From assembly GCF_032818155.1 (NCBI RefSeq), contig NZ_CP102589.1:2528001-2592000 (forward strand): a DNA stretch of 64,000 nt, given 5' to 3'. The translations under genes were made by a program, and so were the position numbers. This document shows, piece after piece, positions 53,467 through 62,534 of the stretch. Source of the stretch: Niallia taxi. GTDB lineage: Bacteria; Bacillota; Bacilli; Bacillales; Cytobacillaceae. Position 1 is the first letter of the stretch, and every line of letters starts with the position of its first letter. The notes under the pieces are model-generated. The model was not told the origin of the DNA and ran no database searches. It saw only the letters and a program-made list of their open reading frames with translations.

Positions 53467-54024
53467 TTAAAATCTGTCTTGTTCTTTTGTTAAAATTTTG
53501 CCTGTTTCTGCTGATATGGTCATTTCCGTTTCTGTGCCATTTTGTGAGGTTACTTCAAGCTCATATACAAAATGGGCATTCTCTTCATCTAAATCGAATT
53601 CAGTTATTACTCCACTTGCTTCTTTTAAAGCTATTTCTTTAGCTTTTTCTTCTGTTATTTTTATTTTTTCAGCCAGCATATCCTTTGTTATTACAGTGCC
53701 TTTTTCTGCGTCAACATATACATCCTCTTGATCATCAGCGAATTCTACTTGGTAAACTGAGTCTCCATTTTGAGTGTATTCTTGCTCTACTTCTTCCACC
53801 ATCGTGTTTCTTTCTTTACCGGCAATATCAGCTGCTTCTTGCTTTGATACAGCTGGTTCTGCTTGTGTAATGCTCTTAACAATACCACCATTTGCATATA
53901 CATCTCTGTCGTCAACAAAGTCATATGCTGCTGCCCCGCCAAAACCAATGACCGCAGCACCAACACCGTATTTCAACCATTTTGATTGCTTTAATTTATT
54001 CCAAGCTTTATTAATAAAATTCAT
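53467..54024 (-). CDS. PepSY domain protein (185 aa)
   Basis: One membrane helix (about 18-36: YGVGAAVIGFGGAAAYDF) then two PepSY repeats (about 50-110 and 118-185), each with an alpha-helix plus strand pattern (QAEPAVSKQEAADIAGK; KITEEKAKEIALKEASG) and the conserved GTVITKD- and GKILTKE-type ends. PepSY domains are thought to inhibit or bind proteases, or be regulatory partners of sensor kinases. Last gene of the response regulator-kinase-PepSY cluster, 100 nt after the previous gene; B. subtilis ykoJ is comparable. Confidence 0.85.
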   Translation of the reverse strand: MNFINKAWNKLKQSKWLKYGVGAAVIGFGGAAAYDFVDDRDVYANGGIVKSITQAEPAVSKQEAADIAGKERNTMVEEVEQEYTQNGDSVYQVEFADDQEDVYVDAEKGTVITKDMLAEKIKITEEKAKEIALKEASGVITEFDLDEENAHFVYELEVTSQNGTETEMTISAETGKILTKEQDRF

Positions 54025-54124
54025 GTGAATTCCTCCTTCTTTTCTATAATTTCATCTTATCCTGAGAAAATGATAAGACATGAGCAGAAATATGAGAAAT
54101 TGATGAGAAATTCTAATGAGTGTA

Positions 54125-54829
54125 TTAATCTTCCTCCCAGTTAATAGATTCAATAACACCTGTATAGGCATTGATATACATTTTTACCTCTTTATTATGA
54201 TCTGTATCTATTTCAAGCTCATAGACGAGTCCAAAATCATCATCCTCTTCCAGCTCTATCTCTGCAACTTTGCCCGGTATTTCTATCAATGCAATTTCCT
54301 CGGCTTTTTCTTGAGAAATGTATTCTGAACTGTCTCCTACAGCTTCTTTTGTAATATCACCTGTTTGCCGATTTAACAAATAAGCCTGTTCATTAGTGTC
54401 TGTTTTAATAATAAAAGAGTAATAAGATATTTTATTTTGCATTTTTTCTTCTATTGTTAATAAGTCACCATTTATTTGTTCCTTAATAAGAGTGATCGCT
54501 TCGTTTTCCTGCATAAGACCACTAATGGCAACGTTATTTTTTAATGATTGCAAAGAAAGTGATAAAATTTTGCCTGTTTTCTTTATTAGTTCCATTTGAT
54601 ATGTGCCAGTATTGTTTTCAAACACAATATTAAAAATGTCACCTTCCTCCGCTTTCTTTTCCGAAATACTATTTATTGTTCCACCATAAGTAGTCACAAC
54701 AAATTCCTTTGCCTTTGTTTCTGTAATCGAATCAGTATTTTTTAAATAGACAGCAATAATCCCGAAAGCTAGTAGGACAAATAGCAATATACAGGCTGCG
54801 GTGATTAACAGTTTTTTCTTTACATTCAT
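54125..54829 (-). CDS. PepSY domain protein (234 aa)
   Basis: N-terminal membrane helix (about 8-29), then three PepSY-like units, the last ending in YINAYTGVIESINWEED. Its start overlaps the kinase stop by 4 nt, so expression is coupled to the two-component system. Probably an extracytoplasmic accessory protein that modulates the kinase; comparable with B. subtilis YkoI/YkoJ beside YkoGH. Confidence 0.85.
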   Translation of the reverse strand: MNVKKKLLITAACILLFVLLAFGIIAVYLKNTDSITETKAKEFVVTTYGGTINSISEKKAEEGDIFNIVFENNTGTYQMELIKKTGKILSLSLQSLKNNVAISGLMQENEAITLIKEQINGDLLTIEEKMQNKISYYSFIIKTDTNEQAYLLNRQTGDITKEAVGDSSEYISQEKAEEIALIEIPGKVAEIELEEDDDFGLVYELEIDTDHNKEVKMYINAYTGVIESINWEED

Positions 54830-56190
54830 TTACTCACCGCCTTTATATCTGCAGGGAAAGAGCAAATAAATGTGGAGCCTTCACCAAGAACACTTTGCAC
54901 TTCAATTTTCCCATTATGTGCATCGACTATTTGCTTTGCAATAGCAAGGCCAAGGCCAGCTCCGCCAGTCTCTCTATTTCTCGCCTTATCAGTCCGAAAA
55001 AATCGATCAAATATAAGGGCCTTGTGATCCTCGGCAATGCCAAAGCCATTATCGCTTACCTGCAAAAATACTGTTTTAGCGTTTATAAAAGCAGTTATGG
55101 TTACATGATCAGCGCCGTATTTAAATGCATTATCAATAAATATAAGCAGAAGCTGCTTCATTTTTTGTCTGTCTGCGGTAATGATCACTTCTTTACTAGC
55201 TGCATCAACTTCAACCTTACGGCCAGTCGCCATTTCCATATCCTTTGCTGTCTGACAGCAGAGCTCCCATAAATTTAGTTCCCCTATCTGCAGCTCAAGG
55301 AGATCATCTGCCTTTGCCAATTCAAGCATATCATTTGTCATTTCTTTCATTCGCACTGCTTCTGAAAGGATTGCATCGATTCCTTCATCTAATGCATCCG
55401 GTTTATTTTTGCCCCAGCGCTTCAGCATATTTGCATAACTTTCGATAACCGTCAGCGGTGTTCTCAGCTCGTGTGATGCATCATATACAAATTGCTTCTG
55501 CTTGTCGTATTGAATTTCTAACCTCGAAATCATGTTATTAAAGGTAGTCCCCAGTTGAAATAGCTCATCCTTGCTTTTATCTTTTAAAGGCAGCTTTTGA
55601 AAGCTACCGTTAGACTGGATATCCTCCATCGTTTTTATCAATGATTGAATTGGCGTTAAAATAAAGCTTGAAAGCACTCTTCCTGCTAAAAAGGTTGGCA
55701 CGATAATAAGTATTGTGCCAATAATTAAAATCAGCTGCAAAATATGTAATATCCCTACAGAACTGTCTATATTTTCCGACATCTCCAGCTTTACAATATT
55801 GCCATTATTCCAAACAACTGGCATTGATGCGACAGAGAAGGTAATCCCATCGTGCTTTAAAACTTCTTCAGCCTGTGCCTCTGAATAAAAATGCTCCATT
55901 TCTGCATAACTCGAATCCTTTGTACTTGTAAAAAGGACAGTGTTTTTTGCGTCAATAACACGGATCATCCCCTCTGTTGGGACAAATGCGCGCAGAAGGG
56001 CATTTTGGTTCGTTTCTGTTGTAGCAGTTTGGATATTTCTTGCTGTCTGTGTTAGCTTAGCTGCAGTTTCATTTGTCTCATTTCGCAGGATTTCTTTTTG
56101 AAAAACAAAATATATGGTCGTATTTAAACAAATCATCATTATTACCAGTAATAATGTCGAAAAAACTTGAATTCTGGTTCTTACTTTCAT
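54826..56190 (-). CDS. Two-component sensor histidine kinase (454 aa)
   Basis: Two membrane helices (about 11-31 and 148-169), an extracytoplasmic domain of about 115 residues between them, HAMP, phospho-acceptor H240 (YDASHELRTP), N box IFIDNAFKYGADH, G boxes VSDNGFGIAE and GGAGLGLAI. Overlaps the response regulator stop and the next PepSY gene start, 4 nt each. Similar layout to the other kinase at 30.3 kb, so the two systems are paralogous. Signal unknown; envelope stress or metal likely (inference). Confidence 0.9.
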   Translation of the reverse strand: MKVRTRIQVFSTLLLVIMMICLNTTIYFVFQKEILRNETNETAAKLTQTARNIQTATTETNQNALLRAFVPTEGMIRVIDAKNTVLFTSTKDSSYAEMEHFYSEAQAEEVLKHDGITFSVASMPVVWNNGNIVKLEMSENIDSSVGILHILQLILIIGTILIIVPTFLAGRVLSSFILTPIQSLIKTMEDIQSNGSFQKLPLKDKSKDELFQLGTTFNNMISRLEIQYDKQKQFVYDASHELRTPLTVIESYANMLKRWGKNKPDALDEGIDAILSEAVRMKEMTNDMLELAKADDLLELQIGELNLWELCCQTAKDMEMATGRKVEVDAASKEVIITADRQKMKQLLLIFIDNAFKYGADHVTITAFINAKTVFLQVSDNGFGIAEDHKALIFDRFFRTDKARNRETGGAGLGLAIAKQIVDAHNGKIEVQSVLGEGSTFICSFPADIKAVSK

Positions 56191-56891
56191 ATAGTAGTAT
56201 CCTTAATAACATACCCGATTCCACGAATCGTCTGAATCAACTGCTTTTCAAACTCATAATCGATTTTTTTACGCAAATATCGAATATAAACATCCACTAC
56301 ATTTGTATCTGCCATAAAGTCATAGCCCCATACATGATTTAAGATCTGTTCTCTTGACAACACAATATTCTTATTTTCCATTAAATAAAGCAGTAGTTCG
56401 AATTCTCTTGGTGTGAGCTCAATATCGATATTTGCCCTTTTCACTGAATATGATTTCACAAAAACCTGTAAATCGTCTACTTGCAGGATTTTTTCCTGCT
56501 CTTGTTTCATTTGCATTTTGCTGATGCGCAGGCTCGCTCTAATTCGGGCGAGGAGCTCTTCAATTTGAAAGGGTTTTGTCATATAATCATTGGCACCTAA
56601 GTCAAGTCCTGTTACCTTGTCTGGAATTGAATCTCTGGCCGTCAACAAAATCACTGGTACATTTACAGATGCATTGCGTATCCTTCTTAAGATTTCGAGC
56701 CCGCTTATTTCTGGCAGCATCACATCAAGCAAAACAAGATCCCATTTGCCTGCAAGCACTTTTTCGAGCCCCTGTTCGCCTGCATGCTCTGCATGTACTT
56801 CATAGCCTTCATACTCCAGCTCCATTGTAATAATTCTTGCTATTTTCTTTTCATCCTCAATCACAAGAATTTTATCCTTTGTCAAATTCAT
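56187..56891 (-). CDS. OmpR-family response regulator
   Basis: 234 residues from the ATG at 56891, which has GAGGGGG 2-4 nt further; an upstream in-frame codon lacks an RBS. Receiver with D56 (LLDVMLPE) and the MTKPF lysine near 105, linker, then winged helix with ELTPREFELLLYL, SREQILNHVWGYDF and VDVYIRYLRKKID. First gene of the four-gene operon RR-kinase-PepSY-PepSY. Confidence 0.93.
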   Translation of the reverse strand: MNLTKDKILVIEDEKKIARIITMELEYEGYEVHAEHAGEQGLEKVLAGKWDLVLLDVMLPEISGLEILRRIRNASVNVPVILLTARDSIPDKVTGLDLGANDYMTKPFQIEELLARIRASLRISKMQMKQEQEKILQVDDLQVFVKSYSVKRANIDIELTPREFELLLYLMENKNIVLSREQILNHVWGYDFMADTNVVDVYIRYLRKKIDYEFEKQLIQTIRGIGYVIKDTTI

Positions 56892-56962
56892 AAGCCCCCT
56901 CGTTTTAGTATCTATGTTAAATAGCATTTATCCTCTACTTTATATTATAGTGTATACGCAAA

Positions 56963-57018
56963 TAAAAAAAGGCTCTCCTGCTAATGTTCATCCATAAGGA
57001 TGAATATTGTGCAGAAAA
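56963..57018 (-). terminator. Terminator after ppaC
   Basis: Long stem (GGCTTTTCTGC.../...GCAGGAGAGCC, inner TTCATCC / GGATGAA) followed by TTTTTTT on the minus strand. Confidence 0.88.
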
Positions 57019-57029
57019 GCCGTTAATTC

Positions 57030-57959
57030 TTATTTAGATAAAACTTCTGTCAATACTGGTACGATTTGTTTCTTACGTGAAACAACACCTTTTAACAATG
57101 CAGTATTGTTTTCCAAGCTTACTCCAAATGCTTGTTCAACAGCATCCACTTTAGTACCAAGTGCAAGTGCAACAGAATCATTATTCAAAATATCTGTTAC
57201 AACAAGTAAAAATAAATCAAGCTCTTTTTCAGCAATCACTTTGTTTAATACTGCTTCTATTTCCGCTTGCTTAGCTAGGACATCATTTGTGTCAACAGCG
57301 TTTACTTGCGCAACCTCAACCTTATATGATCCCATTGGGAATTCCTTCGCATCAAGGCTAATTAATTGTTCTACTGTTTTATCGCTTAAATCAGCGCCAG
57401 CTTTCAGCATGTCCAACCCGTATTGCTCAAGGTTAATCCCTGCAATTTCAGCAAGCTCTTGAGCTGCTTTAACATCCTGCTCTGTGCAAGTTGGAGATTT
57501 GAACAACAAGGAATCGGAAATGATAGCAGAAACCATCAAACCAGCAATTTCTTTTTTAATCTCTACATTGTTCTCTTTGTAAAGCTTGTTAAGAATCGTT
57601 GCTGTACAACCAACTGGCTCAGCACGGTAGTATAGAGGATCACTAGTTTCGAAATTTGCAATGCGGTGGTGGTCGATAACTTCAAGGATAGAAACCTCTT
57701 TAATGTCTTCCACACTTTGCTGGAATTCATTGTGGTCTACAAGAATAACAGAATCTGTTTCTTCTGAAGCCTTTTGTATGTATCTTGGAGCTTCTGCTTT
57801 AAAAGTATCTAGAGCAAATTGTGTTTCGCCATTGATGTCACCTAGACGAACAGCTTCTGCATCAACTCCTAATGCCTTTTTCAATTCTGCATATGCGATA
57901 GCAGAACAAATCGTATCCGTATCTGGATTTTTATGACCAAAAACTAAAACTTTTCCCAT
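57030..57959 (-). CDS. ppaC: Manganese-dependent inorganic pyrophosphatase
   Basis: 309 residues, the normal length of the DHH-family (class II) pyrophosphatase. Conserved metal-binding motifs: [13 protein letters not shown] (8-20), LVDHNE, and [11 protein letters not shown] with DHH. The C-terminal DHHA2 domain holds the SRKKQIVP substrate-binding Arg and Lys. Hydrolyses pyrophosphate from biosynthesis. AAGGAG RBS before the ATG. Single gene with its own terminator. Confidence 0.96.
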   Translation of the reverse strand: MGKVLVFGHKNPDTDTICSAIAYAELKKALGVDAEAVRLGDINGETQFALDTFKAEAPRYIQKASEETDSVILVDHNEFQQSVEDIKEVSILEVIDHHRIANFETSDPLYYRAEPVGCTATILNKLYKENNVEIKKEIAGLMVSAIISDSLLFKSPTCTEQDVKAAQELAEIAGINLEQYGLDMLKAGADLSDKTVEQLISLDAKEFPMGSYKVEVAQVNAVDTNDVLAKQAEIEAVLNKVIAEKELDLFLLVVTDILNNDSVALALGTKVDAVEQAFGVSLENNTALLKGVVSRKKQIVPVLTEVLSK

Positions 57960-58149
57960 TCTTTAATTCTCCTTGTAACTGAAATTATTGATATAGATAA
58001 ACAAGGTTGCGCCGTTTATCAATGTATTTATTGTATCATATCGCAAGCAAAAATAAAGAATCGTTAGACAAAATCTCCCTCTTAATTTATTGGAATTGTA
58101 ATTTTGTGCTAGAGCTAATAGATTTTGTCTGCTAGTTAGCACTGCGAAA

Positions 58150-58385
58150 GTGGATGACACAAAACAAAATATAACCTTTCTAAACATGAATAATAAAACT
58201 TTAAAACATAGAGCTTGGAATTTAATTAGAATATAGCTTTAGATTAAGCACACCCACTCACTTTCTGCGGGTGTAGAGTGGGTGTGCTCCATTTATGTTT
58301 TTAAACAAAAAAACTGAACTATTCATCAAAAATCGATAAACTAGTTCAGCTTTAACTTGGACTTAAATGCTTATGTCCAAACCTT
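58150..58385 (+). mobile_element. Dispersed intergenic element, copy 4 (shortened core)
   Basis: Left module GACACAAAACAAAATATAACC...TAAACATGAATAAT, then a core reduced to a single perfect 13-bp inverted repeat (AGCACACCCACTC 58247-58259, GAGTGGGTGTGCT 58276-58288), then a terminator hairpin 58307-58353 and right end GTCCAAACC. Ends 14 nt past the glnA stop codon on the minus strand and so probably terminates glnA. The rest of 57960-58149 is the ppaC upstream region. Confidence 0.72.
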
Positions 58386-58398
58386 ATCTATAAAACTA

Positions 58399-59733
58399 TT
58401 AGAATTTAAATTGGTAATTTTCAATTTCCCAAGCATGAATTTGTGTACGGTAGTTATCCCACTCTGCTTTTTTCGCTGCAACATATTCATAGAATACGTG
58501 CTCGCCAAGTGTTTTAAGACCGATTTCACCTGCTTCTAGTTCAGCAACAGCTGCTTCTAAACCGCCTGGCAAGCTTTCGATGCCTAGTTCTTCGCGACGT
58601 GCATCTGTCATGTGGAAAATATCTTCATTAACAGGTGCTGGAGCTTTCAATCCTTTTTCTACTCCATCCAAACCAGCAGAAGCGATAACTGCAAATGTTA
58701 AGTATGGGTTAGATGCTGGATCTGGACAACGTAATTCTACACGAGTAGCCATGCCTTTTTTCGCAGGAATACGAATTAATGCAGAACGGTTAGAAGCAGA
58801 CCAAGCAAGATATACTGGTGCTTCATAGCCAGGCACTAAACGCTTATAAGAGTTTACTAGCGGATTTGTTACCGCTACGAAGCTCTTAACGTTATCAAGG
58901 ATACCTGCAATGAAAGAGTAAGCTTCGCTTGAAAGCTGTAATTCATCAGACTCATTATAGAAAATGTTTTCGCCGTCTTTGAAGAATGACATGTTAACAT
59001 GCATTCCAGAGCCGTTGATGCCAAATACTGGTTTTGGCATGAATGTTGCATGCAAACCGTATTGTGCTGCAATTGTTTTAACAACCCATTTATAAGTTGT
59101 TGCAAGGTCAGCCGCACCAAGAGCGTCTGCATATTTAAAGTTAATTTCATGCTGGCCTTCTGCCACTTCATGATGCAATGCTTCAATTGTAAAGCCCATT
59201 GCTCTTAATGTTTTGAAGATTTCAACACGAACCTTTTCACCTAAGTCTTTCGGAGATGGCTCAAAGTATCCGCCTCTATCACCTAAAACTGTTGTTGGAT
59301 ATCCTTGTGCATCTGTTTCGAACAAGAAGAATTCCAACTCTGGTCCTACAGAAATTGTATAGCCATGTTCTGCAGCACGTGCAACTGTTTTCTTAAGAAC
59401 ATTACGTGTGTCGCCTTCAAATAATGTGCCATCAGGATTAGTTACAGAGCAAAGGAAACGTGCTTCTGAGTATCCTTCTTCTTCTGTCCAAGGCAACACA
59501 ACAAATGTGTTTAAATCTGGGGCTAAGTAAGAATCCGATTTATTAATAGGTGAAAATCCTTTAATGGAAGAACCATCAATCATGATTTTCCCTTCTACTG
59601 CATCATCTAATTGAGCTGCTGTAATTGTGATATTTTTCAGAATTCCTTCAATATCGACAAATTGCATATGCAATAATTCAACGTTTTTTTCTTTAATGAT
59701 ACTTTGAATCTGTTCTAATGTAATTTCAGCCAT
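58399..59733 (-). CDS. glnA: Type I glutamine synthetase
   Basis: 444 residues, type I-alpha (no adenylylation site). Motifs: MIDGSSIKGF, PELEFFLF, GSGMHVNMSF, NRSALIRIP (about 320-328) with the central ATP- and glutamate-binding residues, and ELRCPDP. Makes glutamine from glutamate, ammonia and ATP. In B. subtilis glnA follows its repressor glnR; here no glnR is next to it, so control must come from unlinked GlnR/TnrA or otherwise. GAGGT RBS. A cre-like site lies about 107 nt upstream. Confidence 0.97.
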   Translation of the reverse strand: MAEITLEQIQSIIKEKNVELLHMQFVDIEGILKNITITAAQLDDAVEGKIMIDGSSIKGFSPINKSDSYLAPDLNTFVVLPWTEEEGYSEARFLCSVTNPDGTLFEGDTRNVLKKTVARAAEHGYTISVGPELEFFLFETDAQGYPTTVLGDRGGYFEPSPKDLGEKVRVEIFKTLRAMGFTIEALHHEVAEGQHEINFKYADALGAADLATTYKWVVKTIAAQYGLHATFMPKPVFGINGSGMHVNMSFFKDGENIFYNESDELQLSSEAYSFIAGILDNVKSFVAVTNPLVNSYKRLVPGYEAPVYLAWSASNRSALIRIPAKKGMATRVELRCPDPASNPYLTFAVIASAGLDGVEKGLKAPAPVNEDIFHMTDARREELGIESLPGGLEAAVAELEAGEIGLKTLGEHVFYEYVAAKKAEWDNYRTQIHAWEIENYQFKF

Positions 59734-59839
59734 GTCAATTTACCTCACAATCAATGTTCTAATATCTAACTTGAATTCATTATAAGAAATTATTTATAGT
59801 TATACAATATCTTTTTTTAAAATTTTTAAAATATTTTAA

Positions 59840-59853
59840 AGATAGCGTTTACA
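59840..59853 (-). promoter_or_regulatory. cre-like site upstream of glnA
   Basis: On the minus strand TGTAAACGCTATCT fits TGWAANCGNTNWCA at 13 of 14 bases. I see no TnrA/GlnR box (TGTNA-N7-TNACA) between 59734 and 60021; the remainder of the gap is plain AT-rich sequence. Confidence 0.45.
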
Positions 59854-60039
59854 TTACCAGAAATTTGTGTATGGGTTAATATTTGTAAAAATCCGAAAAT
59901 ACATTAAAAATAACTACTTTTATTGTTTTCTCTTCATCATTCTCTTGTTTTCGTATCATTTTAATATTTCCATATTCGAAATAAATCACATATAGTTGCA
60001 CATATATATGAATGTCTTTCAATGGAAAGAGGTAACAGT

Positions 60040-61221
60040 TTGACAAAAAAATCTCTTTATTTGCTGTACTTTATCACCTTTCTTTCGATGACTGGCTATG
60101 GTGTCGTCCTTCCGGCTTTGCCTTACCTTGCCGCAAGCTTAGATTTAAGCTCCTTTCAGATGGGGACACTCATTACTGGATGGGCATTGGCTCAGTTTTT
60201 CAGTGTACCGTTTTGGGGGATGCTCGCTGATAGAATTGGGAAAAAGCCTGTCCTGCTTATTGGTCTTGGTGGATTTGGAGTTGCCTTTCTATTATTATTG
60301 GCAGCAAACTCCTACCTTTCCCTTTTATTAATCAGAGTAATTGGCGCGATTCTTTCTTCTGGCATGCAGCCTGCTGCAATGGCACTTGTTACTAACCTCT
60401 ATGACAAGAAAAACAGAAGTGAGGCCATCGCAAAAATGGGAGCAGCAAGCGGCTTGGGCTTTTTATGCGGCCCACTAGCAGGATCACTCCTTTCCCCCTT
60501 CGGCATGACCGCACCATTTTTTCTTTCAGGGCTTTTAAGCCTGTTAGCCATTCCCTTTGTATGGATATTCATAAGCGAGGGTCAGCACAAAAGAACGGCA
60601 AAACAGCATGAGGTTAATTTCCTTCAGTCTATAAGGTTTTTGTTTGAAAAAGACTACAAGCAATTATTTTTCATCACCTTAGGCATGGCAGTTGCTGCTT
60701 CTAGCTTGTTCTCCATGCTAGGTTTCTTGTTAATGGAGCGCTTTTTTGCAACTCCATTTGAAACAGGCGCCGCCTTTAGTGTTCAATCTGGTGCAGCGGT
60801 TTTCGTACAGCTTGTCTTGTTTAGCTTTGTGTGCAAGCACCTCACAGAGAAAGCGGCCGCCTCTTTTGGGTTGATTATTCAAGCGCTTGGTTTTGCCTGT
60901 ATAGCTTTGTCGTTTCATTTGTCTGTTGTGTTTATAGGCTGCATCTTCATAGGAATCGGCAGTGCATTTACTAGACCGACATTAATCAGCATGCTTGCCA
61001 GACAAAACACTATTGGTCAAGGAACAGTAATGGGTCTTCAAGCAGCAATGGATAGTCTTGGTCGAGGTGTCGGTCCACTTCTAGCAGGCCTTCTCTATTC
61101 AATGGCTCATTTCGGTCCATTTTTAATGGCTTTTGTTCTCTGTATCTGTTTATTTTTCTATTTTTCATTTTCTAAATCTTTTACAGAACAACGCATGCAT
61201 TCCAGGACTATAACCAAATAA
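60040..61221 (+). CDS. MFS multidrug exporter (DHA1 type)
   Basis: 393 residues from the TTG at 60040 (AAAGAGG about 5 nt upstream); an ATG six codons earlier has no RBS. Twelve membrane helices. Motif A MLADRIGKKPVLLIG (about 61-75), motif B LIRVIGAILSSGMQPA and motif C-like GLGFLCGPLAGSLLSPFG (about 134-152) mark a DHA1 proton-drug antiporter, similar to Bmr/NorA-type pumps. Substrate not defined by sequence. Divergent from glnA. Confidence 0.87.
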   Translation: MTKKSLYLLYFITFLSMTGYGVVLPALPYLAASLDLSSFQMGTLITGWALAQFFSVPFWGMLADRIGKKPVLLIGLGGFGVAFLLLLAANSYLSLLLIRVIGAILSSGMQPAAMALVTNLYDKKNRSEAIAKMGAASGLGFLCGPLAGSLLSPFGMTAPFFLSGLLSLLAIPFVWIFISEGQHKRTAKQHEVNFLQSIRFLFEKDYKQLFFITLGMAVAASSLFSMLGFLLMERFFATPFETGAAFSVQSGAAVFVQLVLFSFVCKHLTEKAAASFGLIIQALGFACIALSFHLSVVFIGCIFIGIGSAFTRPTLISMLARQNTIGQGTVMGLQAAMDSLGRGVGPLLAGLLYSMAHFGPFLMAFVLCICLFFYFSFSKSFTEQRMHSRTITK

Positions 61222-61316
61222 AGATATTTTTTACAGTAAATAGCTAGATTAATTTTTAGAATAGTGTTAATTTTTAAAATATACAAACTATTAAATATTA
61301 GGATGGTGCTAACATT

Positions 61317-62534
61317 ATGAATTCTATGAAAAATATTTCCTTCAGCAAAAGATTTCCAGACATGCAGATTATCGGTTCTTCCTTTGCCGGATCACTTGAT
61401 CATGTTATCCCCCTCTCCTACGGCTTTCCTGCTCCAGAGTCCTTTCCTCTTGATACAATGGTTACAGCAACAGAACGTGCAATGAAAACACAAGGATCAG
61501 GCGCAATGTCCTATACAGGTGGAACTGGGATTAGTAATATTGTTAATTGGATTTTGAAGCGTTCTGAGCTGCGAGAAGTATATGCAAAAAAAGATCAAAT
61601 TATCGTGACGTCTGGAAGCATGCAGGCAATTGACTTAGTTGCCCGAACACTTACAGACCCAGGTGACGACATTTGGATTGAAGCACCTTGTTTCTTTGGT
61701 GCTATCCGAACATTTAATTTAGCACAGGTAAATTTACGCTCCTTTCCTATTGATGAAAACGGCATTATTGTCGAGCATGTAGAAAAGGCACTTATCGAGG
61801 CAAAGCTGCAACAAAAGCCATTGCCAAAAATTCTGTATATTATGCCTAACTACCATAATCCTGGCGGAGTTAATCTCTCTGTTGATCGCAGAAAAAAACT
61901 GGCTGAGCTTGCCTATGAATATAATTTCATCATTCTTGAAGATGATGCATATGTGGAGCTTTCCTTTGATGGCACATACTTACCTTCCATCCATTCCTTC
62001 GGTCCAGACAGAGTTATTTATTTAAGTACCTTTTCAAAAGTGATTGCTCCAGGAATCAGGCTTGGATGGGCAATTGGCTTAAGTGAAATTATTAATAAAA
62101 TGCGTATTCTTAAGACAGATGGACTAACAAGCGTCTATGTGCAGGAAGTAGCCTATAATGTGTTAGAGCAATTGGATATCGAGTCACATATTAACAATTT
62201 GAGCACGATGTACAAAACAAGAAAAGAAGCAATGGTGGCAGCAATTAAGGAGCATTTCGGTGACGAAGTTAGCTTTGTTTCACCAGAAGGCGGCTTCTTC
62301 CTATGGGTAACATTTCCACAAGGGGTTAATACTAGCACTTTTGTCGATGCTGCGATGACTGCAGGCGTCTCTTATTTAGATGGCCGTCATTTCTTCCTCG
62401 AGGAAGAAGGCTATAATACAATGAGACTATGCTTCACCTACTGTAATGAGGAAAAAATTAAAGAAGCAATTAAGCGTCTTGCTGAAATTTATTACCAACA
62501 CCTTCGCAGTTTACCAATGGAGGAAGCTAACTAA
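61317..62534 (+). CDS. PLP-dependent aminotransferase (class I/II, 2-aminoadipate-type)
   Basis: 405 residues. Fold-type I aminotransferase: SGSMQAIDLVAR, MPNYHNPGG (with the Asn), ILEDDAYVELSFDG, and the Schiff-base lysine in STFSKVIAPGIRLGW (about 233-247). MocR-like sequence without the DNA-binding domain. The stop codon shares one base with the ATG of the following dehydrogenase (TAATG), so both are coupled. The pair probably interconverts a 2-oxo acid with its amino and D-2-hydroxy acid forms; substrate unknown. Confidence 0.88.
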   Translation: MNSMKNISFSKRFPDMQIIGSSFAGSLDHVIPLSYGFPAPESFPLDTMVTATERAMKTQGSGAMSYTGGTGISNIVNWILKRSELREVYAKKDQIIVTSGSMQAIDLVARTLTDPGDDIWIEAPCFFGAIRTFNLAQVNLRSFPIDENGIIVEHVEKALIEAKLQQKPLPKILYIMPNYHNPGGVNLSVDRRKKLAELAYEYNFIILEDDAYVELSFDGTYLPSIHSFGPDRVIYLSTFSKVIAPGIRLGWAIGLSEIINKMRILKTDGLTSVYVQEVAYNVLEQLDIESHINNLSTMYKTRKEAMVAAIKEHFGDEVSFVSPEGGFFLWVTFPQGVNTSTFVDAAMTAGVSYLDGRHFFLEEEGYNTMRLCFTYCNEEKIKEAIKRLAEIYYQHLRSLPMEEAN

